Shown: positions 50,753 to 57,723 of the stretch, in pieces
Numbering within the stretch: position 1 is the first letter of the stretch
How the letters are laid out: the number at the start of each line of letters is the position of its first letter
Source: Bacillus fungorum
Lineage (GTDB): Bacteria; Bacillota; Bacilli; Bacillales; Bacillaceae_G
Direction of reading: 5' to 3'
DNA: 64,000 nucleotides
NCBI RefSeq assembly: GCF_002746455.1
Contig: NZ_NWUW01000008.1
Location: 124,001 to 188,000, forward strand
Program-made: the position numbers and the translations under genes
Notes under the pieces: generated by a model
Seen by the model: only the letters and a program-made list of their open reading frames with translations
What the model was told of the DNA's origin: nothing
Databases searched by the model: none

Positions 50753-50880
50753 TACTCTTCAACTCCTTTCAATAGCTTTCTTAGTTCCTCACATGACCCT
50801 TCATATAAATAACGACCATCAGGTAATTTAAATACATGTCTATCAATCAAACGTTCTATTAACCTGTCTTGCTCGCTCAT
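50752..50880 (-). CDS. Small phage protein (42 aa), FbpA-like
   Basis: ATG followed by SEQDRLIERLIDRHVFKLPD and RYLYEGSCEELRKLLKGVEE. The 'LI..GVF..PDGR.LYE.S..EL' pattern recalls the small Fur-regulated basic protein (FbpA) family, often found in Bacillus phages, but this is tentative. Its stop overlaps the next start (TAATG), consistent with coupled translation. Confidence 0.5.
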   Translation of the reverse strand: MSEQDRLIERLIDRHVFKLPDGRYLYEGSCEELRKLLKGVEE

Positions 50881-50889
50881 GTTGCCACC

Positions 50890-51303
50890 CTAGCTGATTT
50901 GTTTCTTTTTCGTACTTCCACGCTTATCCTTTGGCTTTGTTGCTGCTAAATATGGGTGCGTTCCTCTTTCTACCCTTTTATAGAAGCAAATATCATTTAT
51001 TCCGTTTTCTCTAGCTACTTCTATATATGCCGAATGTCCCTTAGGTTTCATGGCTGCATCACGTCTTGACATTCCCTCTCTAATTCTTCTGTAAAAAGTT
51101 GAAGCGTTTATTCCGTTTTGTCCAGCAATCATTAGCATTCGTGCATTGTTATCTTTCTTATTTTTCTTTTTAACCGGATCAGTTATAGCTCGTTCGATAC
51201 TCCAATCATACGAATCCACCCTCTGATCCACGTTCTTTCTAGAAATCCCATTTTTCTCTGCCTTTTTATAATCCTCTTCTGTAGGACAATTGTTTTTTAT
51301 TCG
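50890..51303 (-). pseudogene. Phage protein of three tandem HTH-like repeats, 5' end missing
   Basis: Three similar ~37-residue units: KKAEKNGISRKNVDQRVDSY (with SIERAITDP), MLMIAGQNGINASTFYRRIR (with DAAMKPKG) and YIEVARENGINDICFYKRVE (with LAATKPKD). Each has a helix-turn-helix-like A-x-x-NGI-x-xx-x-FY-x-R pattern. The only usable start, GTG 51231, lies inside unit 1; the open frame extends to 51303 without ATG, GTG or TTG, so the native start is lost. Terminal tail is basic (DKRGSTKKKQ). Probably a phage DNA-binding protein. Confidence 0.55.
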
Positions 51304-51329
51304 TTAATACTGTGATTACATAGTCGATA

Positions 51330-51422
51330 TCAAGCTTTAAAAGAAATGTCCGTTTCTTTATCGGACATTTCTTTTAAAGCTTTTACTGCATGTCTTACTT
51401 GAATCTGCAAAACATCTTTCAT
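51330..51422 (-). CDS. Possible small phage ORF (30 aa)
   Basis: ATG 51422 preceded by GTAGGAATGCGGAA gives KDVLQIQVRHAVKALKEMSD plus KETDISFKA. Most of its 3' half lies inside a 21-bp inverted repeat, which may argue that the ORF is fortuitous. Confidence 0.3.
   Translation of the reverse strand: MKDVLQIQVRHAVKALKEMSDKETDISFKA
51332..51382. repeat. Perfect 21-bp inverted repeat
   Basis: 51332-51352 and 51362-51382 are exact complements (AAGCTTTAAAAG...GTCCG) around a 9-base loop. It resembles a strong terminator but has no long T run on either side. The remaining gene-free part up to 51750 shows only a weak hairpin (51501-51532). Confidence 0.75.
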
Positions 51423-51751
51423 TTCCGCATTCCTACTTCTTTACTTAGAAGAAACGACTATGTTAAAATATAGGTACAAAATATTGCGTCGTTTCTTTAA
51501 AACAGTCGATTAGGGGTAATCGGCTATTTTTATTTTGTTTTGATGCTTTCGTGCATCGGAATATCCTGGAATCCATTTTAGGTAGGGGAATATCATTAAA
51601 TAACCGAACATTCCGATAACAAAAAACTTGCCCTTGTTCATAATTTTGTAAAATCTTTATATGAAAATTTAATGAAATATATGTTAAAGTTATTACATTC
51701 CAAGAAGTCCTTTATTTTTAGAATCGACAATTCTTCAATACCCTTAGTCTT

Positions 51752-51777
51752 GCCCTGCAACCCCTGCAGGGCTTTTA
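51752..51777. terminator. GC-rich hairpin
   Basis: GCCCTGCA and TGCAGGGC with 5-base loop followed by TTTTAT on the + strand; it abuts the stop codon of the - strand gene 51778. Confidence 0.6.
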
Positions 51778-51918
51778 TCATTTAGCTAGAGTTATAAACT
51801 CCTTATGCATTTCCTCAACCTTATCTGCGCTGTTATGTATCCCTCTAGCTCTTAAATCTCGTATCACTTTGATAATGTTTGCTTTCTCTTCTTTGTTCCG
51901 CTGCTGTCTATCCATCAT
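51778..51918 (-). CDS. Small phage protein (46 aa)
   Basis: Two in-frame ATGs after GAAGGATG start a basic helical protein (DRQQRNKEEKANIIKVIRDL then RARGIHNSADKVEEMHKEF). The start overlaps the stop of the preceding gene (ATGATG/TGA). Function unknown, phage context. Confidence 0.5.
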   Translation of the reverse strand: MMDRQQRNKEEKANIIKVIRDLRARGIHNSADKVEEMHKEFITLAK

Positions 51919-52028
51919 TTTTCATCCTTCATAAACCTTTTGTCTATCCGATCCATCAAATAAATGAATCCTGCAATCCCGATAACTACCACCTATACCA
52001 TGAAATGTGAGAATGAACTTTCTTCCAT
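51915..52028 (-). pseudogene. Small phage membrane protein interrupted by an amber codon
   Basis: ATG 52028 reads EESSFSHFMV, then TAG at 51993-51995, then in the same frame VVVIGIAGFIYLMDRIDKRF and MKDEK with a stop overlapping the next ATG. A single base change from TGG (Trp) would restore a 37-residue protein with one membrane helix. Its start also directly follows the antirepressor stop, the tight spacing of phage genes. Confidence 0.55.
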
Positions 52029-52031
52029 TGT

Positions 52032-52661
52032 TTACACCGCCTTCTGTTCTTGTTCTTTCTTCAGTCGGTCTATGATGTAGGCTTGTCCTTTTGGTGTTAC
52101 ATATGTTGTTGTCCATGTGAACGGTTCACCGCTAGGTTTCTGTTTAACACCTTGAGCGATTTCAAAATATCCTTTTTCAACTGCTGCCTGAGTTGGTTTG
52201 GTGGATCGCTTGAATATTAAGTTCCATTCTCTAATTTTTGCGAATAACTGAAGTTGCCCGATTTTGACATTGTGTTTTGCTGCTAACTTAGCGACTTCGC
52301 TCACCTTTAGTGATTTATCCGAATGCATACACGCTTCTGCGAATGTTACTAGTGGTTGCTGCTGTACGATTTGTTGTTGTGCCGCTGCAAGCTTTTCTTT
52401 CTCTTCTTTTAATTTAGTGAGAAGACCGATTGCGAAGTCTGGATTTGTAACCGCTTGTTCCAGAATTTTACCTGTCATGTATGCTCCCTGTTTTCTAATA
52501 GAAGGAAGCACTTCAATCGCTAACCAATCTTGAAAAGCTTCTGCTACTTCGTTACTTGCTTTGAAGGCTAACTTGTACACTAAAGGTTCTGGAATTAAAT
52601 CTCCTTTCGCCACTTGTGACGAATTCTTAGGAAGGTAAGAATTAACTCTGTTCCATCTCAC
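52032..52661 (-). CDS. Phage antirepressor (BRO/KilAC), N-terminally truncated
   Basis: A 209-residue protein. Residues ~25-60 (LVYKLAFKASNEVAEAFQDWLAIEVLPSIRKQGAY) are the C-terminal end of a BRO-N domain; residues ~100-205 are the KilAC (ANT) DNA-binding domain (VTFAEACMHSDKSLKVSEVAKL; GQLQLFAKIREWNL; VTPKGQAYIIDRL). Normal phage antirepressors have about 60 further N-terminal residues, missing here: the start is a GTG with no ribosome binding site, and upstream sequence is unrelated. They relieve repression of phage lytic genes. Confidence 0.8.
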   Translation of the reverse strand: MRWNRVNSYLPKNSSQVAKGDLIPEPLVYKLAFKASNEVAEAFQDWLAIEVLPSIRKQGAYMTGKILEQAVTNPDFAIGLLTKLKEEKEKLAAAQQQIVQQQPLVTFAEACMHSDKSLKVSEVAKLAAKHNVKIGQLQLFAKIREWNLIFKRSTKPTQAAVEKGYFEIAQGVKQKPSGEPFTWTTTYVTPKGQAYIIDRLKKEQEQKAV

Positions 52662-52757
52662 ATAATTCCTTTGTGTACTTTTGAGAAAATTTAGAATAAA
52701 ATAAAAACATAGTCACCTACCTATTATTCACTAATGGAAAGGAAAGGGGGTAGCGAA

Positions 52758-53033
52758 ATGCACTTGAAGTATGGGAAGCACATTAATATATTATCTATTA
52801 TTCTGACTTTGTTCTCTTTTTTCGCAATTGTAATTTTCTCTACCTGGTTGAGTAAATATTCAATTCCCAACATTTCTAATATGCTTAAGGTAACAATGTT
52901 GAGTGCATTTATTCTTGGAATTATAGGGTTTAGACAAGAGAAAAGCGCACTAGCGATTATAATTATGGGAATATGTGCCTTTTCTCTAGTCGTTCTATAT
53001 ATTTATGCGGTTATAAGTTTTCTTGAGCATTGA
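52758..53033 (+). CDS. Three-helix membrane protein (91 aa)
   Basis: Hydrophobic segments at about 9-31 (NILSIILTLFSFFAIVIFSTW), 44-60 (MLKVTMLSAFILGIIGF) and 67-88 (LAIIIMGICAFSLVVLYIYAVI), separated by basic turns. The family is not recognised; this is like small B. cereus group membrane proteins of the DUF type. AAAGGGGG lies 10 bases before ATG 52758. It lies at the edge of the phage remnant, in the opposite strand orientation, and ends in a terminator. Confidence 0.6.
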   Translation: MHLKYGKHINILSIILTLFSFFAIVIFSTWLSKYSIPNISNMLKVTMLSAFILGIIGFRQEKSALAIIIMGICAFSLVVLYIYAVISFLEH

Positions 53034-53041
53034 ACACCATG

Positions 53042-53079
53042 GAAAAGAAACGAACATTTTTGTTCGTTTCTTTTTTGGG
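53042..53079 (+). terminator. Terminator of the three-helix membrane protein gene
   Basis: AAAGAAACGAACA and TGTTCGTTTCTTT followed by TTT. Confidence 0.88.
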
Positions 53080-53181
53080 GGATGATTATTATAAAATAGC
53101 CTCTTCTAATGATTGAGTGCTGAATCCTAAAACCGCACCAGGATAGGAATGTATAAAAAAATGCATAGATCCATAGAACAA

Positions 53182-53224
53182 AAAAGACGATTCCCTTGTG
53201 AGAGTAGGGATTCGTCTTTTTCTT
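53182..53224. terminator. Orphan terminator hairpin
   Basis: AAAAGACGAATCCC-like arms (GACGATTCCC / GGGATTCGTC) with T run. No supportable gene lies in 53080-53181 or 53225-53398. Confidence 0.6.
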
Positions 53225-53398
53225 CGCTACCGATAATGGGACGTTATGTTAACAAAATATGTATACAATATACATGAATTTTACAATATACAATAAGTTC
53301 TTCTCTACTCTTCTTTAAAAATTCACTATTTATTTTAAAGACTCTATTTGCTTCGTAACACGTTTTTAAGTCTAGACACTTTAGATTAACTATATAAC

Positions 53399-53471
53399 AA
53401 CAAAAAAGCCCTTCAATTATAATTGTAGATTAGACACATTAATTTATAGTACAAATGGCTTTTTTGTTGTA
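53399..53471. terminator. Long hairpin with bidirectional T runs
   Basis: CAACAAAAAAGCC and GGCTTTTTTGTTG pair across a ~45-base loop. It probably ends the - strand gene at 53551. Confidence 0.65.
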
Positions 53472-53550
53472 CTTTATAATTGTATATTTAAACATATTTG
53501 CCCAGAATAATATGGGTGAACCCTTATATTTTAAATTTTACCTTTGAAAC

Positions 53551-53865
53551 TTAGAGAGGTGTAATACTAACCAAATCTAATACATTTTCTAATTTAAATT
53601 GTAAAAGCATTTCTTGCTTAACAACTGTTTGTAGTGTTTGTTTTACACTATTATTTACTGTTAACAAATTTGACAATGTCACTGGTGGAGGAGTAACACC
53701 CGTATCTAGTGTTCCTAATATAAATTGAGTTTTTTCTGCTTCACTATTAATAATATGCGCTAATGCTAATTCTTCCATCGCAATAGAAGCTACAATCAAA
53801 GAAATAGATTGTCCTGGGGTAATTGAAATAGTTGGAGTAATATTAGGGATATTCGCTTGAGACAT
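53551..53865 (-). CDS. 'SLIVASIA' family protein, copy 2
   Basis: A 104-residue paralogue of the 41872-42240 gene: both start MSQANIPNITPTI and share ITPGQSISLIVASIA, EELALAHIINSEAEK, TGVTPPP and the EMLLQFKLENVLDLV end. This copy lacks the acidic Ser/Thr tail. GGAAGATG precedes ATG 53865. Upstream, both copies share a TGTCC...GCC and TATTTTTTCA motif, suggesting a common promoter ancestry. Function unknown. Confidence 0.7.
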   Translation of the reverse strand: MSQANIPNITPTISITPGQSISLIVASIAMEELALAHIINSEAEKTQFILGTLDTGVTPPPVTLSNLLTVNNSVKQTLQTVVKQEMLLQFKLENVLDLVSITPL

Positions 53866-53961
53866 ATTCATCTTCCTTTCTTTTTTCAAAATCTATACAT
53901 CATACGAGCTTGTAAAGAATTTTGAGCCTGTCCGAAAAGCCTGTATTTTTTCAAAATCAAA

Positions 53962-54008
53962 AAAACACCCCCACCCCCTCATTTCTTGAGAGGGATGGGG
54001 GTGTTTTG
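53962..54008. terminator. Very stable GC-rich hairpin
   Basis: AAAACACCCCCA and TGGGGGTGTTTT form the outer stem, with CCCCTC/GAGAGGG continuing inside. A second imperfect dyad (AATAAGC / CAGCTTATT) follows at 54078-54112. Confidence 0.75.
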
Positions 54009-54278
54009 AAATGAGTCAATTCCTTGGGATACGGCCAGCATTTTTGAAAAAACAACGTTAAGCAAAAACATACAATAAGCCGCCTATATGGGCCGTACGG
54101 GCAGCTTATTTACATAATTATCGATTATAATCAGTTAAAAATTTATTTTATTAATTGACTAAGTAATATTTTAAAAGAAAATATAGCTATAATAGAAAGA
54201 AGATTCGGTGTATTTTGTTGATACGCTGAATAGGTACATTATTTTATGTTAAAAATTTAGCTTAAGGTGGGATTGCAT

Positions 54279-55112
54279 GTGAATGGAGATAAAAGACTGA
54301 AAAAACCGGTGGTAAGTTTTATATTATTAACTAACATTATTTTTTGGCCACTTTTTCTTCTTGTAGGAGTTACAAAGTTATTAGATTTTCCAACGTGGAT
54401 TTTTGATGTGATGCGTTGTATATCAGCTTGGTCTTCCACTTTTGCTTTTGTGTTGTTATTTAAAAAACTTTATCCTGGACAGAGTTTTATTCGATTCGTA
54501 AAAGATAGATTTAAAAATAAACTTAGTTTTTCTATAGTTCTTACTGTAAGTATGATTCAAATAATTATATTTTTGACGATCTTGTTTCTCGTGTCGATTA
54601 ACAGTGAAGCAAACTCGATTTTTAATAGAACTACATGGGGCGTGTTAATTTATTATTTTGTTAAAACTATTGTATCCGGACCACTAGGAGAAGAATTAGG
54701 GTGGAGGGGTTTTGCATTAATGGAACTTCAGAAAAAATACTCGCCATTAAAATCTTCAATCATTATTGGTTTTTGGTGGGGAATGTGGCATCTACCTATA
54801 TGGTTTACTAACGGTTTTACAGGCAGTAATTTAATCAAATATATTTTATTTTTTATGATTGCAATTATATCTACTACAGTTATCATGACAGCATTTTATA
54901 ATTTAAATCGAAATTTAATTATTCCAATCATCATCCACTTTTTCTTTAATTTATTTATTGGCATAATAAATGGACAATTAATGGAATTAATTATGTATAA
55001 TGCGATTTTTTATTTAATAGTTGCGATTTTACTTATAGTTATAAATCCAAAGAAAGTATTATATGGGAATAAAATTAAAAAAATTATTAATAGAGAACAT
55101 GATTCGATTTAA
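54279..55112 (+). CDS. CPBP-family intramembrane metalloprotease
   Basis: About 277 residues, seven to eight hydrophobic helices. The CPBP/ABI motifs are intact: GEELGWRGFALMELQ (EExxxR, near residue 140) and FWWGMWHLPIWF (FxxxH), plus a third motif with HFFFN near the end. Such proteins are Rce1-like proteases, sometimes serving bacteriocin immunity in Gram-positives. GTG 54279 follows AAGGTGG by 8 bases; a GTG 12 bases earlier lies on that site. No bacteriocin gene is next to it. Confidence 0.88.
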   Translation: MNGDKRLKKPVVSFILLTNIIFWPLFLLVGVTKLLDFPTWIFDVMRCISAWSSTFAFVLLFKKLYPGQSFIRFVKDRFKNKLSFSIVLTVSMIQIIIFLTILFLVSINSEANSIFNRTTWGVLIYYFVKTIVSGPLGEELGWRGFALMELQKKYSPLKSSIIIGFWWGMWHLPIWFTNGFTGSNLIKYILFFMIAIISTTVIMTAFYNLNRNLIIPIIIHFFFNLFIGIINGQLMELIMYNAIFYLIVAILLIVINPKKVLYGNKIKKIINREHDSI

Positions 55113-55202
55113 TAATAGTTTTTACAGTTTTTTATGTTTGTTCTATACAAAATTAGGAGACATAGTGTCTCATTATCAATAGTCAACGATGCATAAAATT
55201 TC

Positions 55203-55348
55203 CGTTATGGGAGTAGTTGTATTTTCTTAGCTTGATGGTGATGTGGTTGCTCCACAAAACGATAAAATAAGATTTTTGTTGCGAGTTAACACAAATTTCG
55301 TTCTAGAGTGCTATAAAACTTCAACTTGATGGCAGCGTGGTGTGCACC
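55203..55348 (+). repeat. Two tandem right-end copies of the dispersed short repeat
   Basis: 55203-55253 and 55300-55348 both resemble the right half of copies A and B: a GTTxTGGGxG-like start, TATAA/TATT, then CTTAGCTTGATGGTGATG and CTTCAACTTGATGGCAGCG respectively. The left ends are missing. They lie in the gene-free 55113-55358. Confidence 0.55.
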
Positions 55349-55358
55349 ATTTTCAAAT

Positions 55359-55387
55359 AAAAAACCCGCGAATTATTCACGGGTTTC
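55359..55387 (-). terminator. Terminator of the DegV gene
   Basis: AAACCCG and CGGGTTT with T run on the - strand. Confidence 0.75.
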
Positions 55388-55391
55388 CTTC

Positions 55392-56198
55392 TTAATAACT
55401 AATTGCTATTGTTCCTTCACCTGCGTGAACCGCAAATGAAATTGGTAATGGATATAGTTTGAAATCCATTTCAGGGAATGCTTGTCTAATATTTGCAATC
55501 CATTCTTCGGCTCCATCTTTATCGTTAGCATGGAACATATGAAGTACTTTTGGTAATTCTTTTTCAAGCTCATTTTTAATGTATTCTCGACATTTTTGGA
55601 TTTTGCGAACTTTCTTTTCAAGTAAAAGTTCTCCACCTTTTACTTCTAAGATTAAGTTAACACTCAATAAACTTCCAAGTAAAAATTGAACACCTTTTAC
55701 ACGACCACTTGCATATAGACCTTTTAAACTCTTTGGAAATACATGAAAAGGTCTTCTTTTTTCATCTACTAATGTTTTGTGTATATCTTGTAAAGTCATA
55801 CCATCATTGTATAACGATTTCGCTTTTCTAATTAATTCATCCATTGGATAGCTTGTTGTTTCACTATCTAATACCGTTAATGGGAAACCTGCCATTTCTG
55901 CAGCTAATTTCATGTTTTGATAGGTTCCACTTACTTTTCCGCTAATAGCAACTGCAAATCCCTCTTCATATTCTTCTTTGCACTTCGAAAATAACTCTAC
56001 CATTTCCCCTATGTTAGGCTGTGATGTAGTGACAGTTTTACCTTCGTTCAAAGCATTATAAACGCGCTCACGCACACCTTCTTCACAATCTTTGTACGAC
56101 ACACCATCAATAATAACTTCAATTGGGATAACAAAGTTATCTCCTTCTGTTGTAAAACTCGCAGTTGTACTATCAGTAATCCAAGCAACACGCTTCAT
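55392..56198 (-). CDS. DegV-family fatty-acid-binding protein
   Basis: A 268-residue DegV protein, related to FakB, which presents fatty acids to a FakA kinase for phosphorylation and phospholipid synthesis. N-terminal ITDSTTASF is the ligand loop; VTTSQPNIGEM and ISGKVSGTYQNMKLAAE follow; the C-terminus has PLPISFAVHAGEGTIAISY with the conserved HxGxG. No fakA lies near; multiple degV paralogues are normal in Bacillus. Start at ATG 56198 after GGAGGAAC-like site. Confidence 0.9.
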   Translation of the reverse strand: MKRVAWITDSTTASFTTEGDNFVIPIEVIIDGVSYKDCEEGVRERVYNALNEGKTVTTSQPNIGEMVELFSKCKEEYEEGFAVAISGKVSGTYQNMKLAAEMAGFPLTVLDSETTSYPMDELIRKAKSLYNDGMTLQDIHKTLVDEKRRPFHVFPKSLKGLYASGRVKGVQFLLGSLLSVNLILEVKGGELLLEKKVRKIQKCREYIKNELEKELPKVLHMFHANDKDGAEEWIANIRQAFPEMDFKLYPLPISFAVHAGEGTIAISY

Positions 56199-56352
56199 GT
56201 TGTTCCTCCCTTAATTCAATTCCTCTTTTCTAATTTTTCTATATATTTATGTTATGAAAAGAGAATATCCCTGTAATAGTAACAGGACTTTATTGATTTG
56301 GCTATAGTAGATAGATTATAAATGTGAATATTTCTTGTATTTTTCACAAATT

Positions 56353-56390
56353 AAAAAGAAAATCAAGGAATTTGCTCGATTTTCTTTTTA
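56353..56390 (-). terminator. Terminator of the DUF3189 gene
   Basis: AAAAAGAAAATC and GATTTTCTTTTT pair across a 13-base loop. Confidence 0.85.
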
Positions 56391-56397
56391 TCATACA

Positions 56398-56904
56398 TTA
56401 TTTAAAGGTTTCATTATCTAAAATCACAACATAATCATTCGTCAATCGCCCGGCTTCTTTCGTATAACTAACAAGTCTTTGTACGTTATCGCAGCAAAGT
56501 TTTGCTCCCCAAATAAGTAACGGTACACCGATAAAGTCAATATGAAATCTTCTAGAAAACAATCCACCAAAAGTCATTGGTAAAGGCACTGTTGGTGATG
56601 TATTAGAAAAAATAATCTTTTCATGGCTTTGATAATGTTTTTGCAGAATCTCTCCTAAATGCTTCATCGCAGGTACAACGACTTTTGATGCGCCGCATCC
56701 AATCGTATAAACTGGGTTACCATTTTCATCTATTCCATGAAAAATAATTTTCCCCATATCTTCTGTTTTCAATTTATTAAAGTAATCTACATTTAATATT
56801 TCTTCTTTCGTTAACTTACGATCCGTTGGTAATTTATTCAAATGATAAGCTGCAGCGAGTGAAGTTGAATGTGTTCCGCCGAAATCTGTGTAAATGAATA
56901 TCAT
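56398..56904 (-). CDS. DUF3189 protein
   Basis: A 168-residue protein of DUF3189 type: MIFIYTDFGGTHSTSLAAAYHLNKLP (with the conserved G-G-T-H-S-T-S-x-A-A-A-Y block), EDMGKIIFHGIDENGNPVYTIGCG and FGGLFSRRFHID. The N-terminal nucleotide-binding-like GGTHSTS loop suggests a P-loop-like or ligand-binding function but no activity is known. Located between the DegV and CcdC-like genes on the - strand, each with its own spacing. Confidence 0.8.
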   Translation of the reverse strand: MIFIYTDFGGTHSTSLAAAYHLNKLPTDRKLTKEEILNVDYFNKLKTEDMGKIIFHGIDENGNPVYTIGCGASKVVVPAMKHLGEILQKHYQSHEKIIFSNTSPTVPLPMTFGGLFSRRFHIDFIGVPLLIWGAKLCCDNVQRLVSYTKEAGRLTNDYVVILDNETFK

Positions 56905-56983
56905 ATTATCATCCCTTGTTATAAAAGTTCAATGTTATTTAGTATTACCGTTCACAGCATTGATAAACAAGGGATGAATTTAT

Positions 56984-57439
56984 TTACACTTTTTGTGTTA
57001 GTTCATTATATTTTTTCCAAATGTAATATCGTCTACTTATTACTGTACCTAATGTGATACATAAAAAGGCATTCGTTACAAGCATTAATGTGTAATGAGT
57101 ACTGCCAGAAAACATACTTTGCTTAATTAAAATTTTCGCACCTAAAATAACAAGAAGAATCATCGTGCTTAACCAATTTCCTTTTCGTAATACATGACCC
57201 GTTTCATTATCTATTCGAAATGTTAATGCTTTTCCTCTAATAACTCCAAGAACCAATCCAATCCCGAACATTGCAACAAATAGTAGTAATTGTAATATAG
57301 TTAGTTGTCCCATATGAATAATGGACTGGATTGTTACAAAGCACAACAAAGCCGGAACGAGCCAAATGCGATTAACTTTCACTTTACGTTCCTTACTTTG
57401 CATTAATACGATAATAAGCATAACAAGTAAAATATCCAT
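56984..57439 (-). CDS. CcdC-like DUF1453 membrane protein
   Basis: A 151-residue membrane protein with four helices (1-12, 28-42, 47-64, 90-108, with a last one at 120-135) and the family block FGIGLVLGVIRGKALTFRIDNETGHVLRKG in the centre. CcdC belongs to the cytochrome c/CcdA-associated group in Bacillus, whose function is undefined; DUF1453 is a broad family. GAGGACAC precedes the ATG. Confidence 0.75.
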   Translation of the reverse strand: MDILLVMLIIVLMQSKERKVKVNRIWLVPALLCFVTIQSIIHMGQLTILQLLLFVAMFGIGLVLGVIRGKALTFRIDNETGHVLRKGNWLSTMILLVILGAKILIKQSMFSGSTHYTLMLVTNAFLCITLGTVISRRYYIWKKYNELTQKV

Positions 57440-57579
57440 TTAGTGTCCTCCTATATACTTGTTTACCTTTAAAAATTATATTCACCTCTTTTTATTCCAT
57501 ACTTGAAATGCGATAGCTACTTCAAATTATAAAATATGGAATTTGATTCCCCATCAGTCTGTAGCATTATTTTTAAAAA

Positions 57580-57612
57580 TAAAAAGACGTACTTTTTACT
57601 TGTACGTCTTTA
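57580..57612. terminator. Terminator-like hairpin
   Basis: AAAGACGTA and TACGTCTTT; second of two hairpins after the PBP gene. Confidence 0.65.
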
Positions 57613-57650
57613 GTACCGTTAAATTCTTTTATTTATTATTTTTTCTAAAA

Positions 57651-57668
57651 ATTACGGTGCGTGAAATT
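57651..57668 (+). repeat. 18-bp direct repeat, left copy
   Basis: ATTACGGTGCGTGAAATT occurs here and again, same orientation, at 60017-60034. The pair brackets the PBP gene. Confidence 0.8.
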
Positions 57669-57679
57669 ACTAAAATCTA

Positions 57680-57711
57680 TAAAAAAAGAGCCTATTGTAT
57701 ATAGACCCTTC
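57680..57711 (-). terminator. Terminator of the PBP gene
   Basis: On the - strand AGGGTCTA pairs with TAGGCTCT (one mismatch pair) followed by seven T. Confidence 0.7.
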
Positions 57712-57723
57712 ACATTGCTCGAA

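Noticed and set aside
51537..51625. Phage attachment site from TCGGAAT/ATTCCGA dyads
   Set aside because: No second copy at the other prophage edge was seen, so att assignment has no support.
51922..52116. 64-codon - strand frame overlapping the antirepressor end
   Set aside because: Shadow of the KilAC gene and the amber-interrupted small membrane gene; composition unlike a protein.
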